From Methylobacterium sp. E-066 (GTDB lineage Bacteria; Pseudomonadota; Alphaproteobacteria; Rhizobiales; Beijerinckiaceae), in the NCBI RefSeq assembly GCF_022829635.1, contig NZ_JAKSYO010000088.1:1-64000 (forward strand): DNA of 64,000 bases, given 5' to 3'. Position numbers and translations under genes: made by a program. Positions 49,407 through 57,469 of this stretch are shown here, piece after piece; position 1 is the stretch's first letter; each line of letters starts with the position of its first letter. The notes beneath the pieces are model-generated. The model was given only the letters and a program-made list of their open reading frames with translations, was not told the DNA's origin and did no database searches.

Positions 49407-50345
49407 ATGACCGACCGCGCCGTCCTCGACGTGGTGATCGTCAACTGGAACGGCGGCGCCCTGCTCCGGGCCTGCCTGGCGAGCCTCGCGGCCGTGCAGG
49501 AGGCCGCGTCCGTGCAGGTCATCGTGGTGGACAACGGCTCCCAGGACGGTTCGGCGGACGACCTGCCCGCCCTGCCCCGCCCGCTGAAGCTGATCCGCAA
49601 CGCTGAAAACTTCGGCTTCGGCCGGGCCTGCGATCAGGGCGCCGCCGCTGGGGACGCCCCCGCGATCCTGTTCCTCAACCCGGACACGCAGGTCGCCCCC
49701 GACGCCCTCCGTGTGGCCCGGGATGCCCTGACGGCCGATCCGCGCACCGGGATCGTCGGCGCCCGGCTGGTCGACCCGGACGGCCGGACCGCCCGCTCCT
49801 GCGCCCGGGCGCCCACCGGTCTCGGCCTCCTCGGCCGCGCCCTCGCGCTGGACCGGCTTGGCCTCGTCCGGCCGCATTTTTTGCTCGAATGGGATCACAC
49901 CGACGACCGCGCCGTCGGCCAGGTGATGGGCGCATTCCTGATGATCCGCCGGGACCTGTTCGCGGCCCTCGACGGCTTCGACCCGCGCTTCTTCGTCTAC
50001 TGGGAGGATGCCGACCTCTGCGCCCGCGCCCGAGCCGCCGGCTTCGCGGTGCGGCACGTGGCCGGGGCGGTCGCCCACCATGTCGGCCAGGGCACGACCC
50101 GGCAGGTGCGGGCCCGGCGCCTGTTCTACTTCCTGCGCAGCCAGATCCTGTATGCGCACAAGCATCACGGCCGGGCCGCCGCCCTCGCCCTCACGGGGGC
50201 GAGCTTTTGCGCGCAGGTGCCACTGCGGCTCGCCCTGGCGCTGGTCCACCGCTCGGCCGCCGAGGCCGCCGAGGTGCTGCGCGCGGCCGGCCTCCTGGCG
50301 GCGGCCCTGCCCGGCCTCGCGCCGAAGCTGTTGCGGGGCCGGTGA
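49407..50345 (+). CDS. GT2-family glycosyltransferase, WbbL-like
   Basis: A 312-residue GT2 enzyme beginning LDVVIVNWNGGALLRACL. It continues with VVDNGSQDGS, NFGFGRACDQGA, ILFLNPDTQV (D-x-D equivalent) and FFVYWEDADLCARARAAGF. The order matches rhamnosyltransferase WbbL and related O-antigen enzymes. The C-terminal 60 residues are helical and hydrophobic, so membrane association is likely. Its stop codon directly abuts the stop of convergent rutC, with no base between them. Confidence 0.87.
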   Translation: MTDRAVLDVVIVNWNGGALLRACLASLAAVQEAASVQVIVVDNGSQDGSADDLPALPRPLKLIRNAENFGFGRACDQGAAAGDAPAILFLNPDTQVAPDALRVARDALTADPRTGIVGARLVDPDGRTARSCARAPTGLGLLGRALALDRLGLVRPHFLLEWDHTDDRAVGQVMGAFLMIRRDLFAALDGFDPRFFVYWEDADLCARARAAGFAVRHVAGAVAHHVGQGTTRQVRARRLFYFLRSQILYAHKHHGRAAALALTGASFCAQVPLRLALALVHRSAAEAAEVLRAAGLLAAALPGLAPKLLRGR

Positions 50346-50732
50346 TCAACGGCCGATATGGGCCACGGAGGCGATCTCCACGAGGGCGTCGGGCTTCACG
50401 AGGCCGCACTGGATGCAGTAGCGCGCCGGCTTCTCGCCCGGAAAGTAGGCCGCGTAGACCGCGTTGATCGCCGCGTAATCGGCCCAGTCCTTCAGGAAGA
50501 CGTGGTTGAAGGTCACGTCGTCCATCGTGCCGCCCGCGGCCTCGACCACCCCCTTGATCGTCTCCAGCACGTGCCGGGCCTGGGCGCCCGCGTCGCCGAC
50601 ATGGACGACGTTGGCGTCGGCATCGAGCGGCAGCGTGCCCGAGACGTACAGCACCCCGTCGGCCAGGGTGCCGGGCACGTAGGGGGCGAGCGGCTTGCCC
50701 GTACCCGGCGGAATGACGACCTGCTTCGGCAT
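50346..50732 (-). CDS. rutC: RutC, 3-aminoacrylate deaminase (RidA family)
   Basis: A 128-residue RidA-family enzyme. Typical features are a short N-terminus ([25 protein letters not shown]), [28 protein letters not shown], and the C-terminal [27 protein letters not shown] with the conserved Arg/Cys pocket. It removes the aminoacrylate produced in uracil breakdown. It is third in the minus-strand order rutA-rutB-rutC, 45 bp after rutB. The context makes RutC more likely than a general RidA. Confidence 0.9.
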   Translation of the reverse strand: MPKQVVIPPGTGKPLAPYVPGTLADGVLYVSGTLPLDADANVVHVGDAGAQARHVLETIKGVVEAAGGTMDDVTFNHVFLKDWADYAAINAVYAAYFPGEKPARYCIQCGLVKPDALVEIASVAHIGR

Positions 50733-50777
50733 TTTTCTTCGGACTTTCGCGGTGCGGGTTCGGGGACGGCGGGTGGT

Positions 50778-51518
50778 CTATTCGGCGGCGGCGCGCGTCT
50801 CGGCGCTCAGCGCCGCCTCGAACGAAGCCACGTCCGAGACCCAGCCGAAGAAGGTCTCGATATTGGCGAGCGCGCCTTCGTGCAGGCTCCGCGGCCCGGC
50901 CTGGTGGGTGGCGTCCGCCAGGACGATCCCAAAATACTCCCGGTGGTAGCCGTCCCGCAGGGTCGACTCGACGCAGACATTGGTGGCGATGCCGGTGAAG
51001 ACCAGCGTGTTCACCCCCCGGGCCCGCAGCATGCTGTCGAGCGGCGTGTTGTAGAAGCCGCTGTAGCGCGGCTTGCCCAGCACGATGTCGCCGGGCTCCG
51101 GCTTCAGGGCGTCGACCAGCGCGTAGTCCCAGGAGCCCTTGGCGAGCAGGCGCTCGTTCATCTCCGGCCGCCGCCGCATGGTCTTGAGGGCGTTGGACTT
51201 GTGCCAGTTCGGCGAGCCCGGGCCGCCGGCCTCGACGTAGTCCGGGTCCCAGCCGTTCTGGAACCACAGGATCCGGATGCCCGCCGCCCGGGCCGCCGCC
51301 ACCGCCCGGATGATCTGGGCGATCACCGGCCCGGTGCCCGACACGTCGAAACCCGCGAGGTCGAGATAGCCGCCTGGGCTGGCATAGGCGTTCTGCACGT
51401 CGACGACGATCAGCGCCGTCGCGGCCGGGTCGAAGGCGATCGGCTCTGGCCGGGCCGGCAGGATCACGCCGCCGTGGCGGCCATGGGGGTCGTGGAAACC
51501 AGCAGGCCTATCCATCAC
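50778..51518 (-). CDS. rutB: RutB, ureidoacrylate amidohydrolase
   Basis: A 246-residue isochorismatase-fold cysteine hydrolase. The triad D40 (VVDVQNAY), K149 (LGKPRYSGF) and C182 (ATNVCVEST) is intact. It hydrolyses (Z)-3-ureidoacrylate peracid to aminoacrylate, carbamate and related products. It begins 13 bp after the rutA stop codon, in the same operon. Confidence 0.92.
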   Translation of the reverse strand: MMDRPAGFHDPHGRHGGVILPARPEPIAFDPAATALIVVDVQNAYASPGGYLDLAGFDVSGTGPVIAQIIRAVAAARAAGIRILWFQNGWDPDYVEAGGPGSPNWHKSNALKTMRRRPEMNERLLAKGSWDYALVDALKPEPGDIVLGKPRYSGFYNTPLDSMLRARGVNTLVFTGIATNVCVESTLRDGYHREYFGIVLADATHQAGPRSLHEGALANIETFFGWVSDVASFEAALSAETRAAAE

Positions 51519-51531
51519 GCGACGTCTCTCA

Positions 51532-52692
<1,161 letters not shown>

Positions 52693-52955
52693 CGCCCTCT
52701 GCTCCGCTCGGCCAAGCCCCGCAGGCAAGCCCTGTGGAACTGAGTCGGTGCGCGGACGCTCGCAAAACCCGGGCGGAGAATCAAACCCATGCGCCGGTTC
52801 GGGGCTGAAAATGCCTCTCATTCCAGCGACTTGCACAACCGGCGCGCGATGCCTGCACATCCTGCGCGCGCAGTGCTTGCCGACCGCCGTCGTCCGTCTA
52901 GATGATCAGTCGGCTCAGGTGTCTCGCGGGAGACGCCCGATCGGAGTGACCGTCG

Positions 52956-53384
52956 ATGCGCGCGTGGCTCGCCCTCCTGCTGATCCCTCTCCTGCTGGTC
53001 TTTGGCCTCTCGGGGCCGGCCCTGGCCGATGACGGCGCCCGGGCGGCGGCCCGGTCGGTGATCACCAAGCAGGTCGAGGCGTTCGGGCGCGACGACGCGC
53101 CGACCGCCTACGCCCAGGCGGCCCCGGCGATCCGGGAGCTGTTTCCGAACGCCGACCTGTTCATCGGCATGGTCCGCACCCAGTACCGCCCGGTCTACCG
53201 CCACCGCAGCTTCGTGTTCGGTGAGGGCCGGGATACCGGGGAGGCGGGCGTGATGCAGTCGGTGGCGATCCAGGACGAGTACGGCGTCGACTGGACCGCC
53301 GAGTACAGCCTCGCCCGGGACGCGGACGGGACCTGGCGCATCACCGGCTGCCGCCTGATCAAGGCACCGGGCACGAGCGCCTGA
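52956..53384 (+). CDS. Secreted DUF4864 protein
   Basis: A 142-residue exported protein. Residues 1-25 form a signal peptide (MRAWLALLLIPLLLVFGLSGPALA). The mature domain (about 28-138) has the DUF4864 character: an initial helix VITKQVEAFGRDDAPTAYAQAAPAI, then a beta-sheet ending DGTWRITGCRLIKAPG, an NTF2-like outline. GGAG precedes the ATG. It is divergent from rutA. The function of the family is unknown. Confidence 0.82.
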   Translation: MRAWLALLLIPLLLVFGLSGPALADDGARAAARSVITKQVEAFGRDDAPTAYAQAAPAIRELFPNADLFIGMVRTQYRPVYRHRSFVFGEGRDTGEAGVMQSVAIQDEYGVDWTAEYSLARDADGTWRITGCRLIKAPGTSA

Positions 53385-53409
53385 CCGGCGCTCGCGGTCC
53401 GGCCGCACC

Positions 53410-53856
53410 CTACGCGGCGGCGAGGCGCTTGGTCTTCCGGATCTGGCCGTCGAGCGCGATGTGGATGTCGTGCTCCGCGCCGTCCTTCGCGCCCCGCAAC
53501 TCGAAATGCTTGGGCTTCCGCGCGGGCGCGCCGGCGACCGTGTAGCCGGCCGCCTCTGCGGCCCGGACCGCCAGGGTGGGATCGGCCGGCGGATGATCGT
53601 GCTTCTCCGTTTCCGGCCAGTCGATAGTGCGGGTCGAGCCGTCCGCCAGGGTGAGGCGGGCGACCTTGATCTCGGAGGGCTTTTTCGCGCCCCGCAGCGA
53701 GACTTGGTCGCCAACCGCCAGGGCGATCCCTGCGGCCCCCTTCGGGCCGAGATCCGCCAGGATCCGCCCCCCGGCCCCGTCGAGGGCGAAGCGGTGCCCG
53801 AACACGGCCCAGACGGTGCCGGCGGCGTCGTGCAAATCGGTTTTCGTATCGGTCAT
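53410..53856 (-). CDS. Hypothetical protein, probably DNA/RNA-independent small binding domain
   Basis: A 148-residue soluble protein of unknown family. Residues 1-70 are beta-rich (VWAVFGHRFALDGAGGRILADLG, AVGDQVSLRGAKKPSEIKVARL). The second half (about 85-145) is PepSY-like in outline (AVRAAEAAGYTVAGAPARKPKHFELRG, then HDIHIALDGQIRKTK). Duplicated basic residues suggest ligand or metal binding. The ATG at 53856 is favoured by an AGGAT site. Confidence 0.5.
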   Translation of the reverse strand: MTDTKTDLHDAAGTVWAVFGHRFALDGAGGRILADLGPKGAAGIALAVGDQVSLRGAKKPSEIKVARLTLADGSTRTIDWPETEKHDHPPADPTLAVRAAEAAGYTVAGAPARKPKHFELRGAKDGAEHDIHIALDGQIRKTKRLAAA

Positions 53857-53926
53857 GTCGGTGATCCTGTCGTGGGTGCCGGCGGACGGCGGGGTCGTTT
53901 CCGAGCCCCGCCGTCGTGGCAAAGAA

Positions 53927-54322
53927 CTATCGGGCGTCGGCGGGCCGCAGCGTCGCGAGCTTGTCGAGGAGTTGCAGGGTGATGTCGGCGCAGGCCTTCA
54001 TCGACTCCTCGTCGGCGCATTTCACGTCGATCCGGGCGTCACCGCGCTCGAGCCGGAAATGCGCGCCCTTCGGCGGCGGAGGGGGCGGCGGCGGACCGTC
54101 GGGGCCCGGACCGCGCTGGGGACCGCCGGGCGGCGGCGGGGGCGCTCCGTCCGGACCGGGACCGCGCCGGGGACCGCCCGGGGGCGGGGGCGGCGGGGCG
54201 CCAGCCTCGGGGCCGGGCCTCGGGCCGCCGGGGGGCGGAGTCTGCGCGATGGCGGCGGTGCCGAGCAGCAGCGCTGCGGCGCCGGCCAGGGCGAGGGGTC
54301 GAACGGCACGGGTTCGAATCAT
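53927..54322 (-). CDS. Secreted protein with Pro-Gly-rich repeats
   Basis: A 131-residue exported protein. Residues 1-26 form a signal peptide ending AIAQ. Residues 27-84 hold three copies of a PPPPGGP-RGPGPDG-type repeat. The C-terminal 45 residues are a small soluble domain with two cysteines (KCADEESMKACADITLQLLDKL). The repeats may span the periplasm or peptidoglycan. No family is recognised. It is divergent from thrC, with a long palindrome in the gap. Confidence 0.65.
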   Translation of the reverse strand: MIRTRAVRPLALAGAAALLLGTAAIAQTPPPGGPRPGPEAGAPPPPPPGGPRRGPGPDGAPPPPPGGPQRGPGPDGPPPPPPPPKGAHFRLERGDARIDVKCADEESMKACADITLQLLDKLATLRPADAR

Positions 54323-54433
54323 GGCGGATCTTTCTCCGAAGGCACCCCGCGGGCGGGGTCGGGCCGCCCCCGCGGCGCCGGCCGGTCGGGCCGGGGTTCC
54401 TCGGGGGTGATCCGGTTCTAGGGAAGGCGGCGC

Positions 54434-54467
54434 AACCGGTCCTGAACCGGCCCGTTCAGGCCCGGTT
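54434..54467. promoter_or_regulatory. Long interrupted palindrome upstream of thrC
   Basis: AACCGG-T-CCTGAAC-cggccc-GTTCAGG-C-CCGGTT gives 13 of 14 base pairs around a 6-nt centre. It lies 87 bp before the thrC start and 112 bp before the divergent secreted-protein gene. It is either an operator for a dimeric regulator or a leader hairpin. Confidence 0.6.
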
Positions 54468-54553
54468 AAACCGAAGGCCCGCCCCGGCGGCCCGGGCTTT
54501 CGACAGGTCCGCCCGCATCGTGTAGAGGGGGCGCCTTCCTCCCGGAGGCCCCT

Positions 54554-55978
54554 GTGCTCCACGTCTCGACCCGCGGCGAGGCCGCGCCGCTCTCGTTCTC
54601 GGATGCGCTCCTCGCAGGCCTCGCCCGCGATGGCGGACTCTACGTGCCCCAGACCTGGCCGCAGCTCGGCCGGGCTGAGATCGCCGGTTTCGCCGGCAAG
54701 CCCTACGCGGAGGCCGCCAAGCGCGTGCTGCGGCCGCTGATGGATGGCGAGATCGAAGGCCCGGATCTCGACCGGATGATCGACGAATCTTACGCCACCT
54801 TCCGGCACCCGGCGGTCTGCCCGCTGACCCAGCTCGACGACAACCTGTTCCTGCTGGAGCTCTTCCACGGGCCGACGCTCGCCTTCAAGGACGTGGCGAT
54901 GCAGCTGCTCGGGCGGCTGATGGACCACGTCCTCGTCAAGCGCGACACCCGCGCCACCATCGTGGGCGCGACCTCGGGCGATACCGGCTCGGCCGCCGTG
55001 GAGGCCTTCGGCGGCCTCGACCGGGTCGACATCTTCATCCTCTACCCGCACGGGCGGGTCTCCGAGGTCCAGCGGCGGCAGATGACCTCCGTGCCGGCCC
55101 AGAACGTCCACGCGCTCGCGGTGGACGGCACCTTCGACGATTGCCAGAACCTGGTCAAAGCCCTGTTCCAGCACGCCGAATTCTCCGATGCGGTGCGCCT
55201 GTCCGGGGTCAACTCGATCAACTGGGCCCGGGTCGCGGCGCAGGCGGTCTACTATTTCACCAGCGCGGTGGCGCTCGGCGCGCCCCATCGACCGGTCTCC
55301 TTCGCAGTGCCGACCGGCAATTTCGGCGACGTGCTCGCCGGCTGGGTCGCCAAGCGGATGGGCCTGCCGATCGAGCGGCTGATGATCGGCACCAACGCCA
55401 ACGACATCCTGGTGCGCACCCTGGAGCACGGCGCCTACGAACTGCGCGGCGTCGTGCCCACGACCTCGCCCTCCATGGACATCCAGATTTCTTCGAATTT
55501 CGAGCGGCTGCTGTTCGAGGCGCTCGGCCGCGACGCCTCGGCGCTGTCGCGGCTGATGGCCGGGCTGAAGCAGTCCGGCGGCTTTTCCTTGAGCCCGGAG
55601 ATCCTGACCGCAATCCGCTCCGAGTTCGACGCCGTCGCCGTGCCGGAGAGCGCCGTGATGGAAGAGATCGCCCTGACCCAGGCCGCCACCGGGATCGTGC
55701 TCGATCCCCACAGCGCCATCGGGGTGCGCGCCGGGCGCCGGCTCCTGGAGCGGGATCCCGCAACCCCCGTCGTCGCCCTCGCCACGGCGCACCCCGCAAA
55801 ATTCCCCGACGCGGTCGCCAAGGCCACCGGCGGCCTGCGCCCGCCCCTGCCGCCGCACCTCGCCGACCTCATGGACCGGCCCGAGCGCATGACCCCGGTG
55901 GCCAACGACCAGGCCGCGGTGGAGCGGCTGATCCGCGAGCGCGCCCGCATCACCCGGGGTGGGGCAAACCCGCGATGA
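54554..55978 (+). CDS. thrC: Threonine synthase
   Basis: A 474-residue PLP enzyme converting O-phosphohomoserine to threonine. K112 in LAFKDVAMQLL forms the Schiff base. The phosphate loop SGDTGSAA and the NFGDVLAG stretch are present. The fungal/proteobacterial length class fits (about 460-480). The start is GTG at 54554 after CCGGAGG. Its stop overlaps the start of the M16 peptidase gene (ATGA), a coupling found in many Rhizobiales. Confidence 0.97.
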   Translation: MLHVSTRGEAAPLSFSDALLAGLARDGGLYVPQTWPQLGRAEIAGFAGKPYAEAAKRVLRPLMDGEIEGPDLDRMIDESYATFRHPAVCPLTQLDDNLFLLELFHGPTLAFKDVAMQLLGRLMDHVLVKRDTRATIVGATSGDTGSAAVEAFGGLDRVDIFILYPHGRVSEVQRRQMTSVPAQNVHALAVDGTFDDCQNLVKALFQHAEFSDAVRLSGVNSINWARVAAQAVYYFTSAVALGAPHRPVSFAVPTGNFGDVLAGWVAKRMGLPIERLMIGTNANDILVRTLEHGAYELRGVVPTTSPSMDIQISSNFERLLFEALGRDASALSRLMAGLKQSGGFSLSPEILTAIRSEFDAVAVPESAVMEEIALTQAATGIVLDPHSAIGVRAGRRLLERDPATPVVALATAHPAKFPDAVAKATGGLRPPLPPHLADLMDRPERMTPVANDQAAVERLIRERARITRGGANPR

Positions 55979-57270
55979 ACCAGCATTTCACCACGCACGC
56001 CGCCTCCCCGTCCCTGCGCACGACCCGGCTCGCGAACGGCGTGACGGTGGTAACCGAGCCGATGCCCGGGGTCGCGACCGCGAGCCTCGGCGTCTGGGTC
56101 GGGGCCGGCTCGCGCAACGAGCGCGCCGACGAGGCCGGGCTGTCCCACCTCATCGAGCACATGGCGTTCAAGGGCACGCGCACGCGCTCGGCCCACGGGA
56201 TCGCGGAGGAAATCGAGAATGTCGGCGGCGAGATCAACGCCGCCACCTCCACGGAGGGGACGAGCTACACCGCCCGGGTGCTCGGCGAGGATGCCGGCCT
56301 CGCCCTCGACGTGATCGGCGACATCCTCACCGATTCGGTGTTCGATGCCGGCGAGCTCGCCCGGGAGAAGGGCGTGATCCTGCAGGAATACGCCGCCGTC
56401 GAGGACACCCCCGACGACGTGGTCTACGATGCCTTCACGGAAGCCGCCTTCCCGGACCAGCCGGTCGGCCGGCCGATCCTGGGTCGGCCCGAGACGATCC
56501 GGAGTTTCGACGAGGCCGGGATTCGCGCCTACCTCGCCCGGGAATACACGCCGGACCGCATCGTCGTGGCCGGCGCCGGCGCGGTGACCCACGAGGCGAT
56601 CGTCGAAGCCGCCGAGCGCCATTTCGGCGCCCTGCCGGCCACGGTGGCGCCGGCTGCCGTGCCAGGCGTCTACGGCGGCGGCGAGCGGCGGATGCCACGC
56701 AAGCTCGAACAGGCCAACGTCGTGATCGGCCTGCCCGGTCTGTCGTTCCGGGACGATCGCTACTACGCGCTGCACATGTTCGCCCAGGTGCTCGGCGGCG
56801 GGCTGACCTCGCGGCTCTGGCAGGAGGTGCGCGAGACCCGCGGCCTCGCCTACGAGATCCAGGCCTTCCACTGGCCGTTCTCCGATTGCGGCCTGTTCGG
56901 CATCGGCGCCGGCACCGCGGGGGCGGACCTGCCCGAACTGGTCGACGTGACGCTGGCGGCCACGGCCCGGGCCGCCCGGGACCTCGCCGAGCCCGAGATC
57001 GCCCGGGCCAAGGCGCAGCTGAAGGTGTCCCTGCTCTCGGCCCTGGAGACGCCGGGCGGGCGCATCGAGCGCAACGCCCGCCAGATCCTGGCCTGGGGCC
57101 GGGTGATCCCGGCGGGTGAGGTGATCGACAAGGTCGACGCCGTCACGGTGGCGGACGTGCGGGCCGCCGCGGCCACGATGCTGAAGGGCGCCCCGACGCT
57201 CGCGGCGATCGGCCCGATCCGCAAGCTGCCCACCCTCGACAAGATCGCCGCCGCCCTCGGCGCGGCCTGA
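55975..57270 (+). CDS. M16-family zinc metallopeptidase (processing peptidase-like)
   Basis: A 431-residue pitrilysin-family peptidase. The inverted zinc motif H58-L-I-E61-H62 is intact, with the downstream EEIENVGGEINAATS and EKGVILQEYA segments. The C-terminal half carries the Gly-rich GGGLTSRLWQEVRETRGLAYEI motif that resembles the mitochondrial processing peptidase beta subunit. It lacks a signal peptide, so it is probably cytosolic. Translation is coupled to thrC by a 4-base overlap. The substrate is unknown; it is not linked to pqq genes here. Confidence 0.92.
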   Translation: MNQHFTTHAASPSLRTTRLANGVTVVTEPMPGVATASLGVWVGAGSRNERADEAGLSHLIEHMAFKGTRTRSAHGIAEEIENVGGEINAATSTEGTSYTARVLGEDAGLALDVIGDILTDSVFDAGELAREKGVILQEYAAVEDTPDDVVYDAFTEAAFPDQPVGRPILGRPETIRSFDEAGIRAYLAREYTPDRIVVAGAGAVTHEAIVEAAERHFGALPATVAPAAVPGVYGGGERRMPRKLEQANVVIGLPGLSFRDDRYYALHMFAQVLGGGLTSRLWQEVRETRGLAYEIQAFHWPFSDCGLFGIGAGTAGADLPELVDVTLAATARAARDLAEPEIARAKAQLKVSLLSALETPGGRIERNARQILAWGRVIPAGEVIDKVDAVTVADVRAAAATMLKGAPTLAAIGPIRKLPTLDKIAAALGAA

Positions 57271-57469
57271 AATCCACCGTCTTGACGGACAAGCGACCCC
57301 GGGCGGGCGCCGCCCCGTCGCGCCCAACTTGATTTGGCCGCAAAGGGGCGCGATCCGCGGAGTCCGGATCCGGACCGGGGCAACTGCCCCGGGGTCGGGG
57401 CCCTCCTATCGATCGCGGCCGCCCGGGTGGCCGACGCCGCAGCTCGCACGGCCGGAACTCAAGACACCC

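Noticed and set aside
54306..54325. tRNA T-loop-like GGTTCGAATC
   Set aside because: No acceptor, D or anticodon stems around it; it lies at the start of the Pro-Gly-rich protein gene.
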